Positions 1 to 15,329 are shown, counted from the first letter of the stretch. The stretch is DNA of 64,000 nucleotides from Archegozetes longisetosus (GCA_018873245.2 JAEMBT020000004.1:10164652-10228651), one strand, 5' to 3'. Numbers and translations are program-made. The notes: generated by a model not told the origin, from the letters alone.

Positions 1-382
1 TATTGTCTGGTCGGAGCGCCAGACATAACACTACTTAACAACTATACAAAAAAGTGATCATTAAAATGAATCATTTTAAGCAATACTTTATGCTCACAAC
101 CTAACAATTCATATGAGTTTACGATTCAATCAAAACTTGAATACTTTCAACTATTTAAAACTTAGATCACTTAGTCTTCAGTTATTATTGTTAAACGAAA
201 ACTAAGTTCAAGTTTAATATGTCTACAGCAATCTTATAGTGATTTGAAGCATTTAAAGACTCATTCACTGAATAAGTTTAGGGAGAATGAGTACTTCTTT
301 ATATACGTTTATAAAGAGTTATCATTTACTTAATTGAAACGGCTTTTCACATCAGGCATTCCATAGCAGACTAACTGAACAT
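1..382. other. Intergenic, nothing recognised
   Basis: AT-rich sequence without a long reading frame, repeat or RNA gene that I can recognise. Confidence 0.5.
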
Positions 383-604
383 ATGTCAGACTCACTTGTA
401 TTCCAACGAACAACATTTGGTGAGATACTCATTAAGCGCTTTCTTAAATAAGTCGAACCAATTCTTGATCCAAACGCTAAACCAATTGCAATATCACTTA
501 GTTTTGATCTCAATCCTGATGAAGACAATGAAGATAATGATGATAATGATGTTGACGATGAGAGTGGACATGATTCTAATGATGCCATCGATTGCATAGA
601 TTAA
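383..604 (+). pseudogene. Possible coding relic with acidic tail
   Basis: From ATG at 383 a frame runs to a TAA at 602-604 with a single internal TAA at 449-451. The first part reads MSDSLVFQRTTFGEILIKRF. After the internal stop come about 50 codons that turn strongly acidic near the end, with many Asp and Glu and the stretch FDLNPDEDNEDNDDND. The residue mix is more protein-like than its surroundings, but I recognise no family. It may be an exon fragment of a lost gene, an exon of a gene lying further left, or chance. No splice sites give a convincing gene model. Confidence 0.2.
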
Positions 605-2650
605 CAATTGGTTTGATTAATACTGATGTTTATATAACTTTCTGTCAGTCATATTATTCATATAATATTTAGATTAAAATCTCTAAATCTCTTATCGCGT
701 ATCTCATTCATAACTGACTCAAATCTATAATTAAACTTTAAATCATTTGATGGCTTATGATTAGATCAAACAAATAAGTCATACGAAAAATATGATACAA
801 GTGTTTAAAACCACACAATTATTATCAGTTTAAGAGTTTAAGTTAAACTATTTCTATCCAAAGTTAAATTTAACAGATTCACTTGTTACTATTTTGTTTT
901 GATATTGTTTTAACCTAGTTAAAAACAATTGACTCAAGAGGGAGACTCCCAATTCGTATGAGCCAAACTTACACTAACTCACTCTCTACTTATCTATTAC
1001 ATCCTTGTCATCCTTCTAACTTTTACTTATTTTATCGAATGTCTTCGAACAAACTTTCATTTAACTTCGAGACTTTATATCATACCATAGGTTGTCCTAA
1101 AGTTGACTTGTTTCTAATATTAAAAGCCTTAAATAAACTGTTTTGTTGTCGCGATTTTTAAATAGCTAAATGTTCTACTGCATAGCCCGTTCAGTCGTAA
1201 CTGAAAGCCTAACAAACTTCATTTAATGCTTCACTTATAGGCAATTTTTGTCGCTTATATTCAAAATTATTCTGATAGCTGGACAAAATTTAGGTCCACT
1301 TTGACTCACTTATATTAAATAAAAGGAGTATTAATTGTAAGCTAACATAAATTAATTAACTTGATTCAAATTTGAATAATGGGCAAAGCAACAGATAATT
1401 ATTCATTCCATGTACTTATTCACTGTGAATACAAGTGAAAACTCTAATATGATTTTAATATATCTGACAATTTGAAATATTGCTATTCCCTGCCTTTTTA
1501 TACATGTGTTAATATCTTTTTTAAGAATTATGTTGTCATATGACTCTCATAATTAAGGCTTCACTACTTTTTAACACATATCCTGACTTTTATGCAAAAC
1601 TCCAAATGACGGAAATAACTCAAAATATAATCTTCAAAGTGTTGGCATATTATTCGCTTTTATTGTTATTTTACTTTAAACTAAACGTACTTTGGCGACA
1701 GTTTAGGTTTCGAATTACTTTACACTTAGGTTTTAGAAATTTCACAATCGTATCATTTTTGAGAATATTCTCGTTAAAGGCAGTAAATTGTTGAGTTGTC
1801 ACATAAATTATAGTTCAAAAAAACTATATCAATAAATCAGCAAATATTACCTGGTATTCAATTCAAAATCAATAAAATGCTATTTTAAAGTATATAGTAT
1901 AGTATATATAATTATGACGTGCTAACTCCTAAATGATGCCCAAAACGAGTCAACATTTCGAGGTTTTTATTCAACTTATTTTAGTGTTGGGCTTAGAATT
2001 TATAATTTCAACACTAACCAATGTTATCAGACTCGAGCTCAGGCCTCTAAGTTTCAATAGGGTTGTGAAAGATGTTTCAAGTTCGATTCTCCTTTAAATC
2101 ACCCTATTTGTATGAACACTTATAGCTTATAAATGATTGGCGTCATTTTCACAAATCATTACATAAACTATGTTTTTGTTTACTACCATTTATAACGATA
2201 GTATGTCGGAAAGGGGATAAGTGTTTTCATATCTCACGCGCAATTTGTGAATAAATACATATCTCTCACATCCCTAGTTATGAGAATTGTTCATTGAGAT
2301 GTCTATCAATATTTATTCTGTTATAGAATAATTCGATGCTTTTGCAGAATACACAACTGCCACAAAATCGATTGGAAAGTCTTGTAAATTGAAGTATGAA
2401 AATAAATGAACGCACTCTTAGTTGACATAATTTGTGTCATTTCTCAAAATGTTTTCGATTAAACACTTAAGTTTTATAATGAAAATTTTGTTTCTCAATT
2501 AGTTAATGCACTACTTGAAAAATGACCATAATTTTTGGCTATAAACTGTTTTAATTTATTATGCTTATTATTAATCAACTTAAAGTAACATTCTTTATAG
2601 AGTATTTCAAAATATTTGGTCAAATTCTAGTATACCCGATTCGAAAACTA
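605..2650. other. Intergenic, no gene seen
   Basis: AT-rich, with only short chance-length frames. Around 2,034-2,092 a GAGCTCAGG and a GTTCGATTC lie about 48 bp apart and recall tRNA A and B boxes, but the arms do not fold into a tRNA. Confidence 0.5.
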
Positions 2651-2734
2651 ACAATTCTGAAACTGTAGATTCAGAGACTGTAAGGATTCTGAAACTATAA
2701 AGATTCTGAAACTATAAAGATCATGAAACTGTAC
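2651..2734 (+). repeat. 17-bp tandem repeat, about 5 copies
   Basis: Five head-to-tail copies of a unit close to GATTCTGAAACTATAAA. Units begin at about 2651, 2668, 2685, 2702 and 2719. The third and fourth are identical and the outer ones carry a few substitutions, as expected of an ageing minisatellite. No coding role is visible. Confidence 0.85.
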
Positions 2735-5700
2735 AACATAAGACTAGATTGAATCGATTAAAGTAATAAAAACCTGATGAAAGCTTCTTTCACTGTTTTA
2801 ATTGAATAAAAAGAGGATAATTTATTTGCAGATCATTACAAACAGATCTACACCGCGTATGCAAATTAAGGGCAACTAATTTGAAACTCAATTAATGGGA
2901 AGTTCGCCTCATTGATTTTAATAGGTATCTAATTGAAGAATAAGACTTGAATGACTTATTTTCTCAGCAAAAATAATAATTGAAACCATATATGATATAA
3001 TAGAGAACTTATTTGAGTTATAACTTATTAAATATTTCTTCTCGACATATCTCATTACTTTAGATGATCTTAAAAACAATTGGCCTGACAATAATATACA
3101 CATTATTACAATTGATATCGATTTTCACTATTTTCTGACTATAGTTAAGTATCTGTAGCACATGAACTTCATCAAAATAAACAATTATAGCTTATTCATA
3201 GACAAGCCGATTAGATTCTATTTCAATCAATCCTCAAACTATTACTTCAGGCAATAATTGAAAATTATTGTTAAAAGTATACACAAATGCCCCGAAATTT
3301 TCTCTGTAGGAAATTCATTAATTAGAAATCAGGAATCAGATTTAACTTAGAGCTGAATTTTAAAATAATAATCAGCGTAACATTCCAGCTAATTGATCTT
3401 AGATCTGTTTTCTTAAGTGTCTAATTATTGACCAGCATTGAGTAGAACTTCTGTCTGTATTTTAATCAAATCACTCACTTTTCAAATGATAGCTTGACTT
3501 TGAGCGAGAGATCTTCAACGCATAATTAAATTGGCATCAAATTTCTCAAATCCTAATATTAGAGCATGTGATTAAACTAGATTACATGCAAAATCATGTC
3601 ATGAAATTCAATTTTATGAGCACTTATTGAAACTAAATACAGTAATTTAGAAATCATTTGATTTATGTCAAAGCAATAGTTTGTGTGTGAGTCGAATAGC
3701 ATTCAAGTTATAATTGAGGGATTACGCGCTAAACAACGTCAATTTTATGAATATTCAATTATGATTCATTTTAAGACTTTTATTACATGAAAGAGCAAGC
3801 CAGTCGAGTATTTATACGTTCGGGTCAGCGCTACAAAGTTCTATCTGTAATGTTACTTCAATTGGATAGCGTTTAGTAGCACTCACTCAACCATACGTCA
3901 AATTCTATAGAGACTTTAAAAACTTAGAGCATTAATTAGAAGCATTGCAACGTTTTCATTTTCGTTAGTGTGCTAATTATAACAATACAATCTTTATGCA
4001 TATAAATCTACCCGAATATGATTAAAATGCAATTTAAATAATTCAAAACGCAATGTTAGTAGAGAATGTAAAGCAGAACTTTGTACTTAGTGCATATTGG
4101 ATAATCGATTTACCATTAAAGCTCATTAAGTCAAAGAGTCTAAATTATAGAATGACTCAAAAATATTGCTTCATTTTTCATAGATCATAAATTCTTTTTG
4201 TTCTAAATATTAACTTAAACCTGATTTTTATTGCAAATATTGCCCAAACTATTTTGCTTAATACTAATAGCCCTACAAAACCAAGGTTTTTCGTTTCATT
4301 CTTTCGGCCACACCTACGGAAGATTCAGAACCTTGAGTTCAATTGCTCTCATTATCATGCTGTCAGAAGTCATCTTGGATTCACTGAGTTTTCCTTTTCA
4401 ATAACTTAGAATTCATCTCGAAATAAATTAATCTTACCTCTACCCTGACTAAACATCAATTTTTTTCTATCTCAATGTTTATCATGGATAAATTAATTTT
4501 AATTAATCATATGAGTCGTTTAAGAATAATTTTAAAGTTAAAAACAATGTCCGATTGATAAACATTTATTTCATAGCAGATTTCAGCTAAAAAGTCAGAA
4601 TTTGCGTCAACAAATCTGACAAAATAACAAAATGATAAACAAAACACGCAAAGGGGTTTTTAACTCCTGATTTCACAATTTTCACAGATTTGTTCCGTTT
4701 AGAGTGACAAATTTCGTATAGCTTGGAAGAATTGCGAGTTTCGATCTGGTATATTTTTCATAATATACGATAGGTGAGACAAAACCAGTTAAGGATATAT
4801 CTGTGTGATTTATCTTAATACTTGTATAGAGAAAAGACATTGAAAAGTGTGAAACTAATAACAAATATAAGATAAGACGGAAAAATCTTATTAATTTGGG
4901 ATTAGACAGAGTTGAGACACGACGAATTGGTTTTTTCGTTAACAATCATCAAATAAAATACAGTACATAGGATAAAGGTAAATCTGTTAATCAAAAGATA
5001 GTCAGACGAAAAAATCTGAAACCTATATTCGATTCGGTAAATCTTCTCAAGAATACTTGAAGGCTTGTTAGCCTTTTGATTGTCAAACACATTGAGTCGC
5101 ACTCAAACGATAAGGAAGTTTCAAACAGAAGAGCAAGAATTAGGTCTTTTGTTGGCAGAAGTTGTAAAGAATGTCTGTAATGATGAGAAAAGTACGGGTA
5201 CGTTATATAAAGTCTGACTAATTGTTTTCATATGTGTTTTAGACAATGACATGGAAGTAGTAAACTAGCTTTAGATACCCGTATTGTCACAGTTAAACGC
5301 TAGAAAGAGATACGCTCGATTTTTTTACTTTAGATATCGATCTTAAGTGACAGTTCTTTTGTAAGTTGTAATTAAGCGAATGAATATTTAATATACATTT
5401 TGAGGATTAATGATCATCTTTCAGAGAGAAGTAATTGAGCCAATTTTCAGGCAATCACTTGTAAGAGAACTGTTTAAATCGATTACTTCCGAATAAATAC
5501 TAAAACTAATACAAGAAAAGTTTGAAATGTTTTTCACGTTGAAGTTCTACTCGAGTAGATCTTATATAACCTTCGAAGCATATGATGCTTTTCAACTTAA
5601 GTTTATATTAATACTCGTGCTCTTAAACTCGAAAGTTTAAAACTGACTGTTCTTTAATTCATAAATGTTGAGACGCTTTTAAGAAGTTTAGAAAAATTGC

Positions 5701-5760
5701 ATACTCTGAGCGATTCGTTGTGACACTATTGGTTCTTCAGTTGAATAATTAATAATATTT
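2735..5760. other. Intergenic, no gene seen
   Basis: Only short frames on either strand (the longest 87 codons, minus strand near 4,682-4,945) with no family resemblance and no paired splice sites. Confidence 0.5.
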
Positions 5761-5786
5761 AGAGAGAGAGAGAGAGAGAGAGAGAG
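5761..5786. repeat. (AG)n microsatellite
   Basis: Thirteen uninterrupted AG units. Confidence 0.97.
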
Positions 5787-8700
5787 CAGAAATAATTGTG
5801 ACACAATAATTACTTTTTAATTAATCGTCATACGTACTGATCAATATAATTGAAGGTCATTAATTTTGTCAAATTCATCATTCATCTACAATACAATAAA
5901 GCCGAGTAATTAAGAGTACTTTTACCATGGTTATACTTTTACCACGCATTCCAGTCTAATTGCCAACTTGAATGAGTTTTCACAAAACTATATTACCTTA
6001 TAAACTTGTGCTAGAACTTTCAATTACTTTTCATCACGTATATGACACAAGTCATCAAAACAGACTATCAATAATATTATTCAGTTTTGATCAATGGAAA
6101 AAGTTAGAAAACCAATATTATTGTCGCAAAATGATAGCAACGTTATTTTTCTTTCAGTTCTCATCTTATGGATCAATGCGTTTTCAGTCAATACATCAAT
6201 TGATCATAAACTGTTAATAAAGTGGTATATTGTTTGACATCTAGAGTGAGAAATAGCTTTAATCACAAATGCATGCTTCAAATAATTCTATTTTGAGGCA
6301 AATTCTTATTGGATTCAAGGCTGACATGATTTATACGTGAGAAGTTCATATTAAATACAACGCTCTTCTTCTCTATGGCTCTATTGAGAATATAAAATAC
6401 CCAAATGCTTGTCAACTCGATTTACATAAGAAAAGTAATACATTCTATGGAAACCGTTTTTCAACAGCTTATTACAACAGTTGAGACGCGTCCACAAGCT
6501 TTTTATATAGGGATATAAGTTTTACAGACAAATGTGGTTCGAATAATTGAACAACTGAACAATTTAATAACCAAATCAAAGCTGTGAAGGCAAAGCAAAA
6601 GTGGGTATAATATCTCATTTGTCCAATGATGCAGTGATGCAACAGGACTTGTTTCACAAGAACTAGTGCTTTGCTACTCATGCTCGATGCCATTCTCATC
6701 CTTATTGGACATGTAACATGACAAGCATCCCGTATTCCATAGATGTTAGTTGATCAGCCAAAGTGGTCCGCATTTGTCTTATAGTGTGCCTACTATTCAA
6801 CATTAACTCTGAATACTTATTGATCAACTGATTGCTTTCAATCAGCCATTCGATAGAAGATCGTTTCAATATAAACACACAGCTAAGGATAGGGTAAATA
6901 TAATTTCTTATTGACACATAATATACAATTGACTTATTTTTATATAAAGTCACGACAATCGTGATGCGGCATAATTGCGTTAAAGCTATTCAAATTTAGT
7001 TTATAAGCTTTCTGACAATAGGTTGCTTAATTGAAAAAATATTTTCATAGTTGCGAATATTTATCAATCAATTTACTATTTTTGATATGTTCTCAAAGCC
7101 GTTTTCAGAATACAAAACATCCTTTGATTTTACTGCCATTGAACTAAATATCTGACTCGTAAGTGTTTGTTATGTTTTGTGCAAATTAGTATAGTTTAGA
7201 TTTAGAAAGTATTAGATAAGGTATTATAAGTGAGTGCATAAGTTGACACTGTATTGCTTGTTAGTTATACTCGAAGCTATCTTTTAAGCTGTAACAAGTT
7301 AATGTAATGCATACATATTTTATCATCATTACTTATTCTTGCAAATAGTCATAATAATCATTGCAACAAATTGTTTGTTAAGTACAACTTTTTGCTACTG
7401 TGTGTAAGAGTGTTTTTGTTATTTAATTAAAATTAGTTACGAAAACATAAGCATAAGTGGTACGACAGCCCTACTATTTCTTTTGACCTGAAAAAAATAC
7501 TGAACAGTATTGGCCAAGCAGAAGCTTTCAAGTTTTGATAAAATGTGAGTACATGCGAGTAAAAAGTTTATATTTCAAAGAAACAGCAGTTTTTGTTTAA
7601 ATAGGTTAACTTTCTTTTCAAATAAGTTTATAAATTAGTCTAACTTTTTACATTTTTTACTCCGTAAACCTGCTCTCTTATCCATTAAGAAATGTTTGTT
7701 TGTCTTTTAATTAACTGATTTGTACTCTGTGGAAAATCATAATGCTTTTAGTCTAATTTCAATGTGATTTCCAATTAATGGTGTGTTAATTGAAATCCTA
7801 TTTTTATTTGTTTTGCTAAAGAAAAAAACAAATAGCTATTCGAGGACTAAGTAGTGTTCAATAAAGATATAAATAATATGGAGATGGTGTACAACTTGTT
7901 TTAAAACAGAAAAATACATTTTTAGAAACTAAAACTTTTTATATTATAAGTAATTGACGCTGGAATACTTGTTTATCTTTTTTCCTCTCAAGTATCCCAA
8001 AAAGTCTTAATAATAAATAGAAATAAACTCGAAAAAAACCTACGCCTTAGTTTCATCTCAAAAACAGCTCAGATGAATGTTTGAACTTAAGAAACAGTCT
8101 AAAAGTGAAGCCTTAGAGACTTGTTGCTGAATAACTTGCATATATTCTGGTTGTATTTATTGAATAATGATTCACGTGATTCGTATCCGTAGTTGAGACA
8201 TATTTTCTGTTAAATGCAAATTTGAAGGGAGAAAATGAATCTTAGAATATCGTTAAAGTTAGGTGAAGATTGCTTTGACACAAGAGATGCTAACTTAGAA
8301 ACTCTAGTTATTGATTAGTGAGCCATGACCCGAAGCGATTTCAAAATGATTAACTGACTGGGTTTTTATATTAAAGTTACATTTTTAGTATAATTATTCA
8401 ATGTTGCCCTCAACTGAGCACTATATTTAAGCTAGTTTCCAATACAACCTGGTTATGATTTAATTTGCCCTCAAGATTCTCATCTCAATTTACTTTTAAT
8501 ATAAACTTTTCGCAATGGCACAGAATCAAGAGCTAAATAACTGACAAATTTGGTATCACTGGCGAGATCTAACGCGTTAGTTTAATTTGATAGCCATAGC
8601 CATCATAGCATAAATATGTCATAACATGACTGCGCCTAATGTAGCGTCATATCTCACTACAGTTGTTGATGGCTTGTAAACTAAACTTTACATGTCTTTC

Positions 8701-8820
8701 ACCATAACCTGATACAAGGCAAGCCATTCGCAACTTCAAAGTTCATAATTTTGGTCAGCAAAATCTCAAAGTACTGCTTAATAGCTTCAAATAAAATATT
8801 ATCTTTCTTTTTTAGTTCTA
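5787..8820. other. Intergenic, no gene seen
   Basis: Two minus-strand frames at 6,472-6,699 and 6,702-6,953 lie close together and have protein-like segments, but they are in different frames, match no family I know and are of a length expected by chance at this base composition. Confidence 0.45.
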
Positions 8821-8859
<39 letters not shown>

Positions 8860-8862
8860 TTG
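8821..8862. repeat. (TC)n plus (TTTC)n microsatellite
   Basis: About 12 TC units run into four TTTC units: a compound pyrimidine tract. Confidence 0.95.
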
Positions 8863-11800
8863 TCGAACTCATATCAAAGTTTTATGAATATTATTGTTAG
8901 AAATCTATACTTTATTTGGGTTTAAAATTTGTGTAATAGTTATTTATAGGTAAATTTACGTATCAGTAAAATGATATTTGAAACGAAACTATTTGAAATA
9001 AAAAGAAAAAACAGTTTCTTATTGTTTGAAATGGTTCGCATCATTCGATTGAAGTGCAATAACAGAGCAGAAACCATTCGAGGAAAGCAAAGTACGAGAT
9101 AATGTCAATAGTATAGTACTTTGAACGATACCTGACTTCTGTAGCCTTAATGCTTAAAGTGACCATAAAATTGATTATTTGAAACAAACATAATCACCAT
9201 TAGATAAGATAGAAACGACACAGAATAGTCGCGAACCACATAATACTTTAATTAGAATAAATATTTGAATAAATGATTAGCCCCAAATATATGATAACTT
9301 TAACTTCTTTATCACTTTATAACTTAAGATCAAGTTAACTTAATTTAGTCGTTTCCAAAGTTGTACCAACTTCATTCAATTAGTATCTTATACTGTTCTC
9401 TCAGATAATATAGCAATCATTTAGAAAATACATACTTACCAGTAAAGCACTATTCTCTACAGACTTCGCAAATTTGATATAATATCCAAGTTTAGAGTTG
9501 CAACTCGACTATCAATTGGTTCAATAGATGGATCATTTTCAATTGATCACAAGTAAATAATTGAACTCGTGTACAAACACTAAACATAAATATAAAACAT
9601 TTGAAAGACAAATTAAGTTAACTGAGTATTTCTATTTTCACTATACTATAATTTGCTGGACAAAAATTTCATTTCTCAAGTTCATATCCTAAACCTTATG
9701 CCTATATTTGAAAGTGAGACGCAGTTGACCCATCGTTCGTAACTTTGCCCATACTCATCAGATAATATTGTCTTTCAATTATTAATAAAGTGTTGCTGTT
9801 CTTTCGCAGTGTTTAGTAAACTGATTTTATGAGTGTATTTTAGCTATACGTTGGCGTATGTATTTCATACATAATCCATACTGTTTGAGAGAATAGTACA
9901 TCAATTTTTTCGTATTAAATAACTTGTTTCTTTGAATGTTCGAATCTTTATAATCTCATAATGCGTTTTATCAATGTTAAAACCATCAAATTTTAGTCAG
10001 CTTTCAGGGATTAAATTAGGCCCAAGAGTGATGTTGTACATTCTAATACATTTTTGTTTTTCGATTAAATTCTAAATTTGAGTGTTCTCTCCAAACAAAA
10101 ATTTATAAATAATTCTTTCCACTCTTTTCATACGAAAATTATCCATAAAATTAATAATTTAGGCTTTGTTTTACGTACTATGAGTTAGCAAAAAATAGTG
10201 GTAAGCATTCTCGAATATTATAATCAGATGTGATTTGCATACAGACATTAAGTTCACAGAACAAATCATATATTATATTATTTTATGTGATTATTCTTTA
10301 TATTGTACATTTGAAAGACTGCCTAATAGTAGAACGAAGCATAGCATCATTAATGAATAATTGAGTCCAAATATTATCTTTGTTAATATCCATATTTAGT
10401 TTTCCATCTTTCAACAAGATAATAATAAGTTCTGGGATGCAAATACATTAAATTCTCAATTTGTTTAAAAGCAAGATTCTTAAAAATTCTTCAAACATCT
10501 AAACGGATTTGGACATAAAAACAAAGATAATTATCAGTTTATTTGATTGAATGCCTTATAATGTATAGAAACGAGTGGATAGATATTTACTTGATATAAG
10601 TCGAAACTACGGAAATTCACAATTTCTAATTAGCATGAATTTGAATTGTTTGGCCAAATATCAGAGGCTATAATGAGAAAAATTGATGGATCCGTAAATA
10701 GCTATGAAAAATTCAATAATTCGTCAACGATTGTGAAATGGCCTGAATTTATTGGATGTGAGACAAATAGCACACATCATTATAGTGTTTGCTGAGTTTG
10801 TATTAAACGTTCATATAATATAGATGGACAGTGAGGTTACTTATATCGAAAACAAATTAATAATCATCAGCTTTGCGATCAAAATGCCTTTCATAGCGGG
10901 TGTCACACATTATAAGATCACTACTAAATTGCAACAAAGCATCACATAAAATGCTAGAGCAGTCCGTATAGTCATCATAAACCAAGTGCAGTGTTGTATG
11001 TTGATTATTTCAGATAAGACTCATAAGAATATTGGTGTAAGTTTAGCAGAGTATATACAGAGCATAATGAGTTGAAACCTCCCGCGGATCTAATATTTGT
11101 TGCATTGACTTCACAACAGTAGACGTTTCTTAAGTTACTCTACTTTTGATGTATTGCTGTTGTTTTTCAATAACAATGACAATGACATAAAGCAGTTTAT
11201 AAAATTGAGCTAATATTCATTGATAATGAACGACTACTTCCTAAGTTTCTTTATATTTTTGTTCCAAGTTTTAAGTCATGCTTTATATGTTAAGCCAGCA
11301 GTAAATATGCTGTTTATCAATGCATAATAATAATCAACCAAAACTTCAATGATATTCACATTTAGCTCCTGCATAGAAAGTCAAACTGTGACACAAATTC
11401 GGTCATTTTTGCGCAGTCTGCACATTCAAAACTACAAAAATTTCTCTCTGGGTCGTCATCTCTATTCTTTTTTAGTTAAATTTCAAAAGATTTAAGTTTC
11501 AAAAGTATTCGCAGCATTTTATAAAAAATTTTAGACTTTATATTCATGTCAGTTATTTTGGGTGTGTGTCAATTAAAGTTTATATTTTACAACGTGCCTT
11601 TAATAGAGAAACCTCTTAATCTTTATATAATTGCACTGATAGAAAGTTAAGCTTTTCTCCAAAGTGACGCTAATTAGTAATGCTTTTATAACGCTTCATA
11701 ATTTTTTTTATATTGGATCAATTTTCGATCGCACGCATATGTGGTATATTCTTTGTCCAAGTGATATATTTAAACTTTTAATTAGTTTTTACGAAAATCG

Positions 11801-14800
11801 TTTTGGATTAAATCCTTAAAAGAGTTTTTGTCCACAAAGTTTTTAGGAAAGAAATGAATCGAAAGGGATGTTGCATATAGCTGCTTCAAAGTGTGAACTA
11901 CTTCCGAAAAATTATGATTAAATACGAGAGTATAAAATCTCGTAAATGTTCGACTTGACAATTTACGCATTGATTCTTTCGAACGAATTTTAAATGACTC
12001 ATTTGAATCCTTGAATAATGAATTTACCTCAATATTTCTCTCTAACAAGAAATCAGTTTTGAAGGTTTAGCCTAAGTTTTATGTTCGTAAAAATAGAATA
12101 ATACGTAATAAATGATTGATCGGTGAGAATCTCAAGTTATTGATAATATGAGAAAGATGATTGCTATCAATTATATTTACTCATTGTTAAGATAAATAAG
12201 TTTAGGGTAAATCCTGGCATTTCGCATGCTAATTTTCCACCTTAATTCACCCCAATAATCAATCTTATGATTTGATTCCTTAATCCTGAATCTAAGCATT
12301 GATAAGCTTTCCTGAATATGAAGCTCTCACAAAATTTGCATCGACTACGACAATCTATTTTCAAATGTAGCATCAACAATGTTCAAGGCATTTCATATTT
12401 GAATTAATAAGACATCAACTTATTAAGTAGTGATGGCTCGAGACAATCTCTGCGAACATGTAATTAGTTTGAAATGAGTGACTTAACTACTTCAAGCAAA
12501 ATCAGCTTTAGTTATAATTGTTTCTAATGCCAACTCTTTCTAATTGGAGGTTTAATATCTGTCTCTCAAAATGTTCTCTAAAAAGTTCCAAATATAATAC
12601 ATTCATTAATGTAGCAGTTCTACTAAATTTATGTAATCCTGGTTTTTCCTGACACCGCGCCAATTGTGCAATTTATCAGTTGAAATATGCAAAATTTTAG
12701 CCCAGACAATATTACTCTGATCATAGCCTCAGCTCAGATTTCTTATGAGTTATAGAGGATATTATCAGTTGAAATATAAGTCAAAGGTAAACTACTTTCA
12801 AACTTAAAAATTAATAACAGTTATTAAATACTTCAGCTCTAAACGTAAAACTTCTAGAAGTTAAATATGAAAAAATCGAGGCATTCGAGTTTATCAGCTA
12901 TTCAGTCATAACAATTTCATTATTGGATATTTTTATCGGATTGCATTTTTGTTTTACATTTTTCCGCTCTATTTCCTCAATAGTGTAAATGCAAATAAAA
13001 TTTACTGAAGGATGGGTTTCGATAATGGTTTAAAATGTAGAAAAATTAGAGAAATTAGTGTCAGAATCGAAAATATGAAGAAGTTATGTCATGTCTTGAA
13101 AGTGAATCCCTAAAATTGGTGTCATTGAATCCCATTATGCTCAGCTTAGCAATACTTCTCTGAAGCTACTGAATCTACGGGTGTTTGAATGAGTAAACGA
13201 TAAAATTGATAGAGTGGATACTTCAATAGTGTTTATCTGTTAAGCAAGATTGCTAAATTTGTTCAACTTTGTTTTGTAAGGCTATTAGAAATGTCATTTG
13301 ACTATTGTCTATAACAAACTTGTTTTGATCTATCATCAACTTGGGTACTACTATGTATATTGAAGGAAAAATATATAAGAAAATCAGAGTATGCAAATAA
13401 TGGACCTCTTTATAATTGAGAAAGTATTGTATGTCTTACTGAAGAAGAGCAACATTTCGATTCATCCATATTCTATCGATTTTATTTTGAGTCAAACTTT
13501 CGAATGGAAAAGTTTAGCTTTAATCAGCAGAAACTTCATTAAATATTGATTTGATAGAATACTAAATCTCAAAAGATCTATAATATATTCTGGTTTGACT
13601 CGAAACTGGCTCAATTCAACGCTTTCTTATGACTAAAAGCGATGGTAATTGAGTAGTTTAACTGAATTTTTATTTTTATTTTTATTGAAATTGGAAATTG
13701 TGCTGCGATTTTGAACTGTTGGAAAATTTGCTAAAACAGTTAACTTGTTTGTGATAGCAAAAATAGCTTACCTATTAAAACTAAGTTTACTTTATTTTAG
13801 AACAGTTATAAACTGTTAGTTTATTTTATTTAACAGCACACATAATCTAATTTTATCGCGTCTCAGAGAAGCATTGTTTCATATTCTTCATGTGAGCAGA
13901 TGCCAGACATATAAGCGATTCATCATTTCATAATTAGCAAAACTTTAAGTTATTTGTAATACTTGACAACAAATTTCTATAAAATATGATCACAAAGTCA
14001 GATAAGCTGAGATAGATTCAATTAAAAACTACAAAGACAACTATAAAAAGTAATAATTTGATAACATTGCAACTTTCCGAGCCATCAGATTTCAATTTTA
14101 AATAATTGGAAATTCTTCGAATGACTTTTCGCTTTGGAATGAATATATTAAATTTTTTGAAAGAATGTTAAAAGTGAAAGAGTGTGGATGTAGTATCTGT
14201 ATAGGAGTATTTGAGACTGACTTCCATATTTAAACTTTTTTATAGTGTATCTCATATAACACATATCATAAATTACATTAAATTGCACCAACTTAAATGT
14301 TATATTGTGTCAGAGCATTAAAAATTAATTTTATTTTCTATCACACCATCCATTTGATGAGCAATTATTTTACATTTTTAACACTAACATTGCGACAATT
14401 AGACTAAGTTTTTATAATGAAACAGCAAAAATTTAGTTTCAGTTTAAGTCATGTTTGGCCGTTCAGGTTAGCCAAAAGCTCAATATGAAACAAGTTTGCT
14501 ACTATCTTAATCTTTAGTACTGTATAGGAAGGCATAAGAGAAAAATAACGATAATTTGATGAAATTTGTGATTCATTTTAAGATTTGACACTGTTATGTG
14601 ACATAACAGTTTTATCGCTAGAAAAGCTATTACTAATTTCCAAAATGGTTATTAATAATTATGCTCTGGTATCAAAATTCCAGTAAAAACACATCAATGT
14701 TTGACGATTTCATCTTTTTATCTTCTTTAATGCATTTTTTCATATATGAAAACCTCTATTATTAAAATGCATTACTTATTTATCTATTAATTAATGCTAA

Positions 14801-15282
14801 ATCATTAAGTTTCAAATCATTATTTTATGGAGTAATCAAATGAGGAGAAAAAGTTTTATCAATTTTATGAACTCAGTTAATTCTATTTATGAAAAAGTGT
14901 GGACTCAAATAATCCAATTTTCAAATAAAACTGCTCAACCATTCAAGCTTAAAATACAAGGTAATTATGAATGACCTTCGTTTCTAAATTTATTGCGAAT
15001 CACATATCCTTCAAAAACATTTGATGCTTTGGATTCTCCAAACATTGATTGAAAAGTTCACTCATCACAAATATCTAACTCCGATTTCTTACTATTTATA
15101 GACAAACGTCATCAAATTAACTCCAGAACTAATTAATTGTAATAAGAACTCGATTCAGCTGTATATAAGTAAAGCTGTATGAATTGTTTAACCTAAGAGC
15201 AAAGCATTTCAGTAGATTTCTGTAAAGAACTAGTGAGAGACAAATAACTATTAGAGAAAAACCAGATTTATAACATAAAAAT
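8863..15282. other. Intergenic, no gene seen
   Basis: About 6.4 kb of AT-rich sequence. The longest frame is 88 codons on the minus strand (11,782-12,048). It is basic, has no signal peptide or known motif and is indistinguishable from chance. Confidence 0.45.
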
Positions 15283-15293
15283 GAGGGAGGGAG

Positions 15294-15324
<31 letters not shown>

Positions 15325-15329
15325 GAGTA
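15283..15329. repeat. (GA)n purine-rich microsatellite
   Basis: A GA run of about 12 units, flanked by GAGG and TGAG variants. Confidence 0.93.

Noticed and set aside
2020-2100. tRNA-like A/B-box pair (GAGCTCAGG and GTTCGATTC).
   Set aside because: Neither a T-arm nor an acceptor stem forms. At most a very old tRNA-derived SINE fragment.
6472-6953. Two adjacent minus-strand frames as a possible membrane-protein relic.
   Set aside because: Different frames, no recognisable motif, and lengths within chance expectation for this composition.
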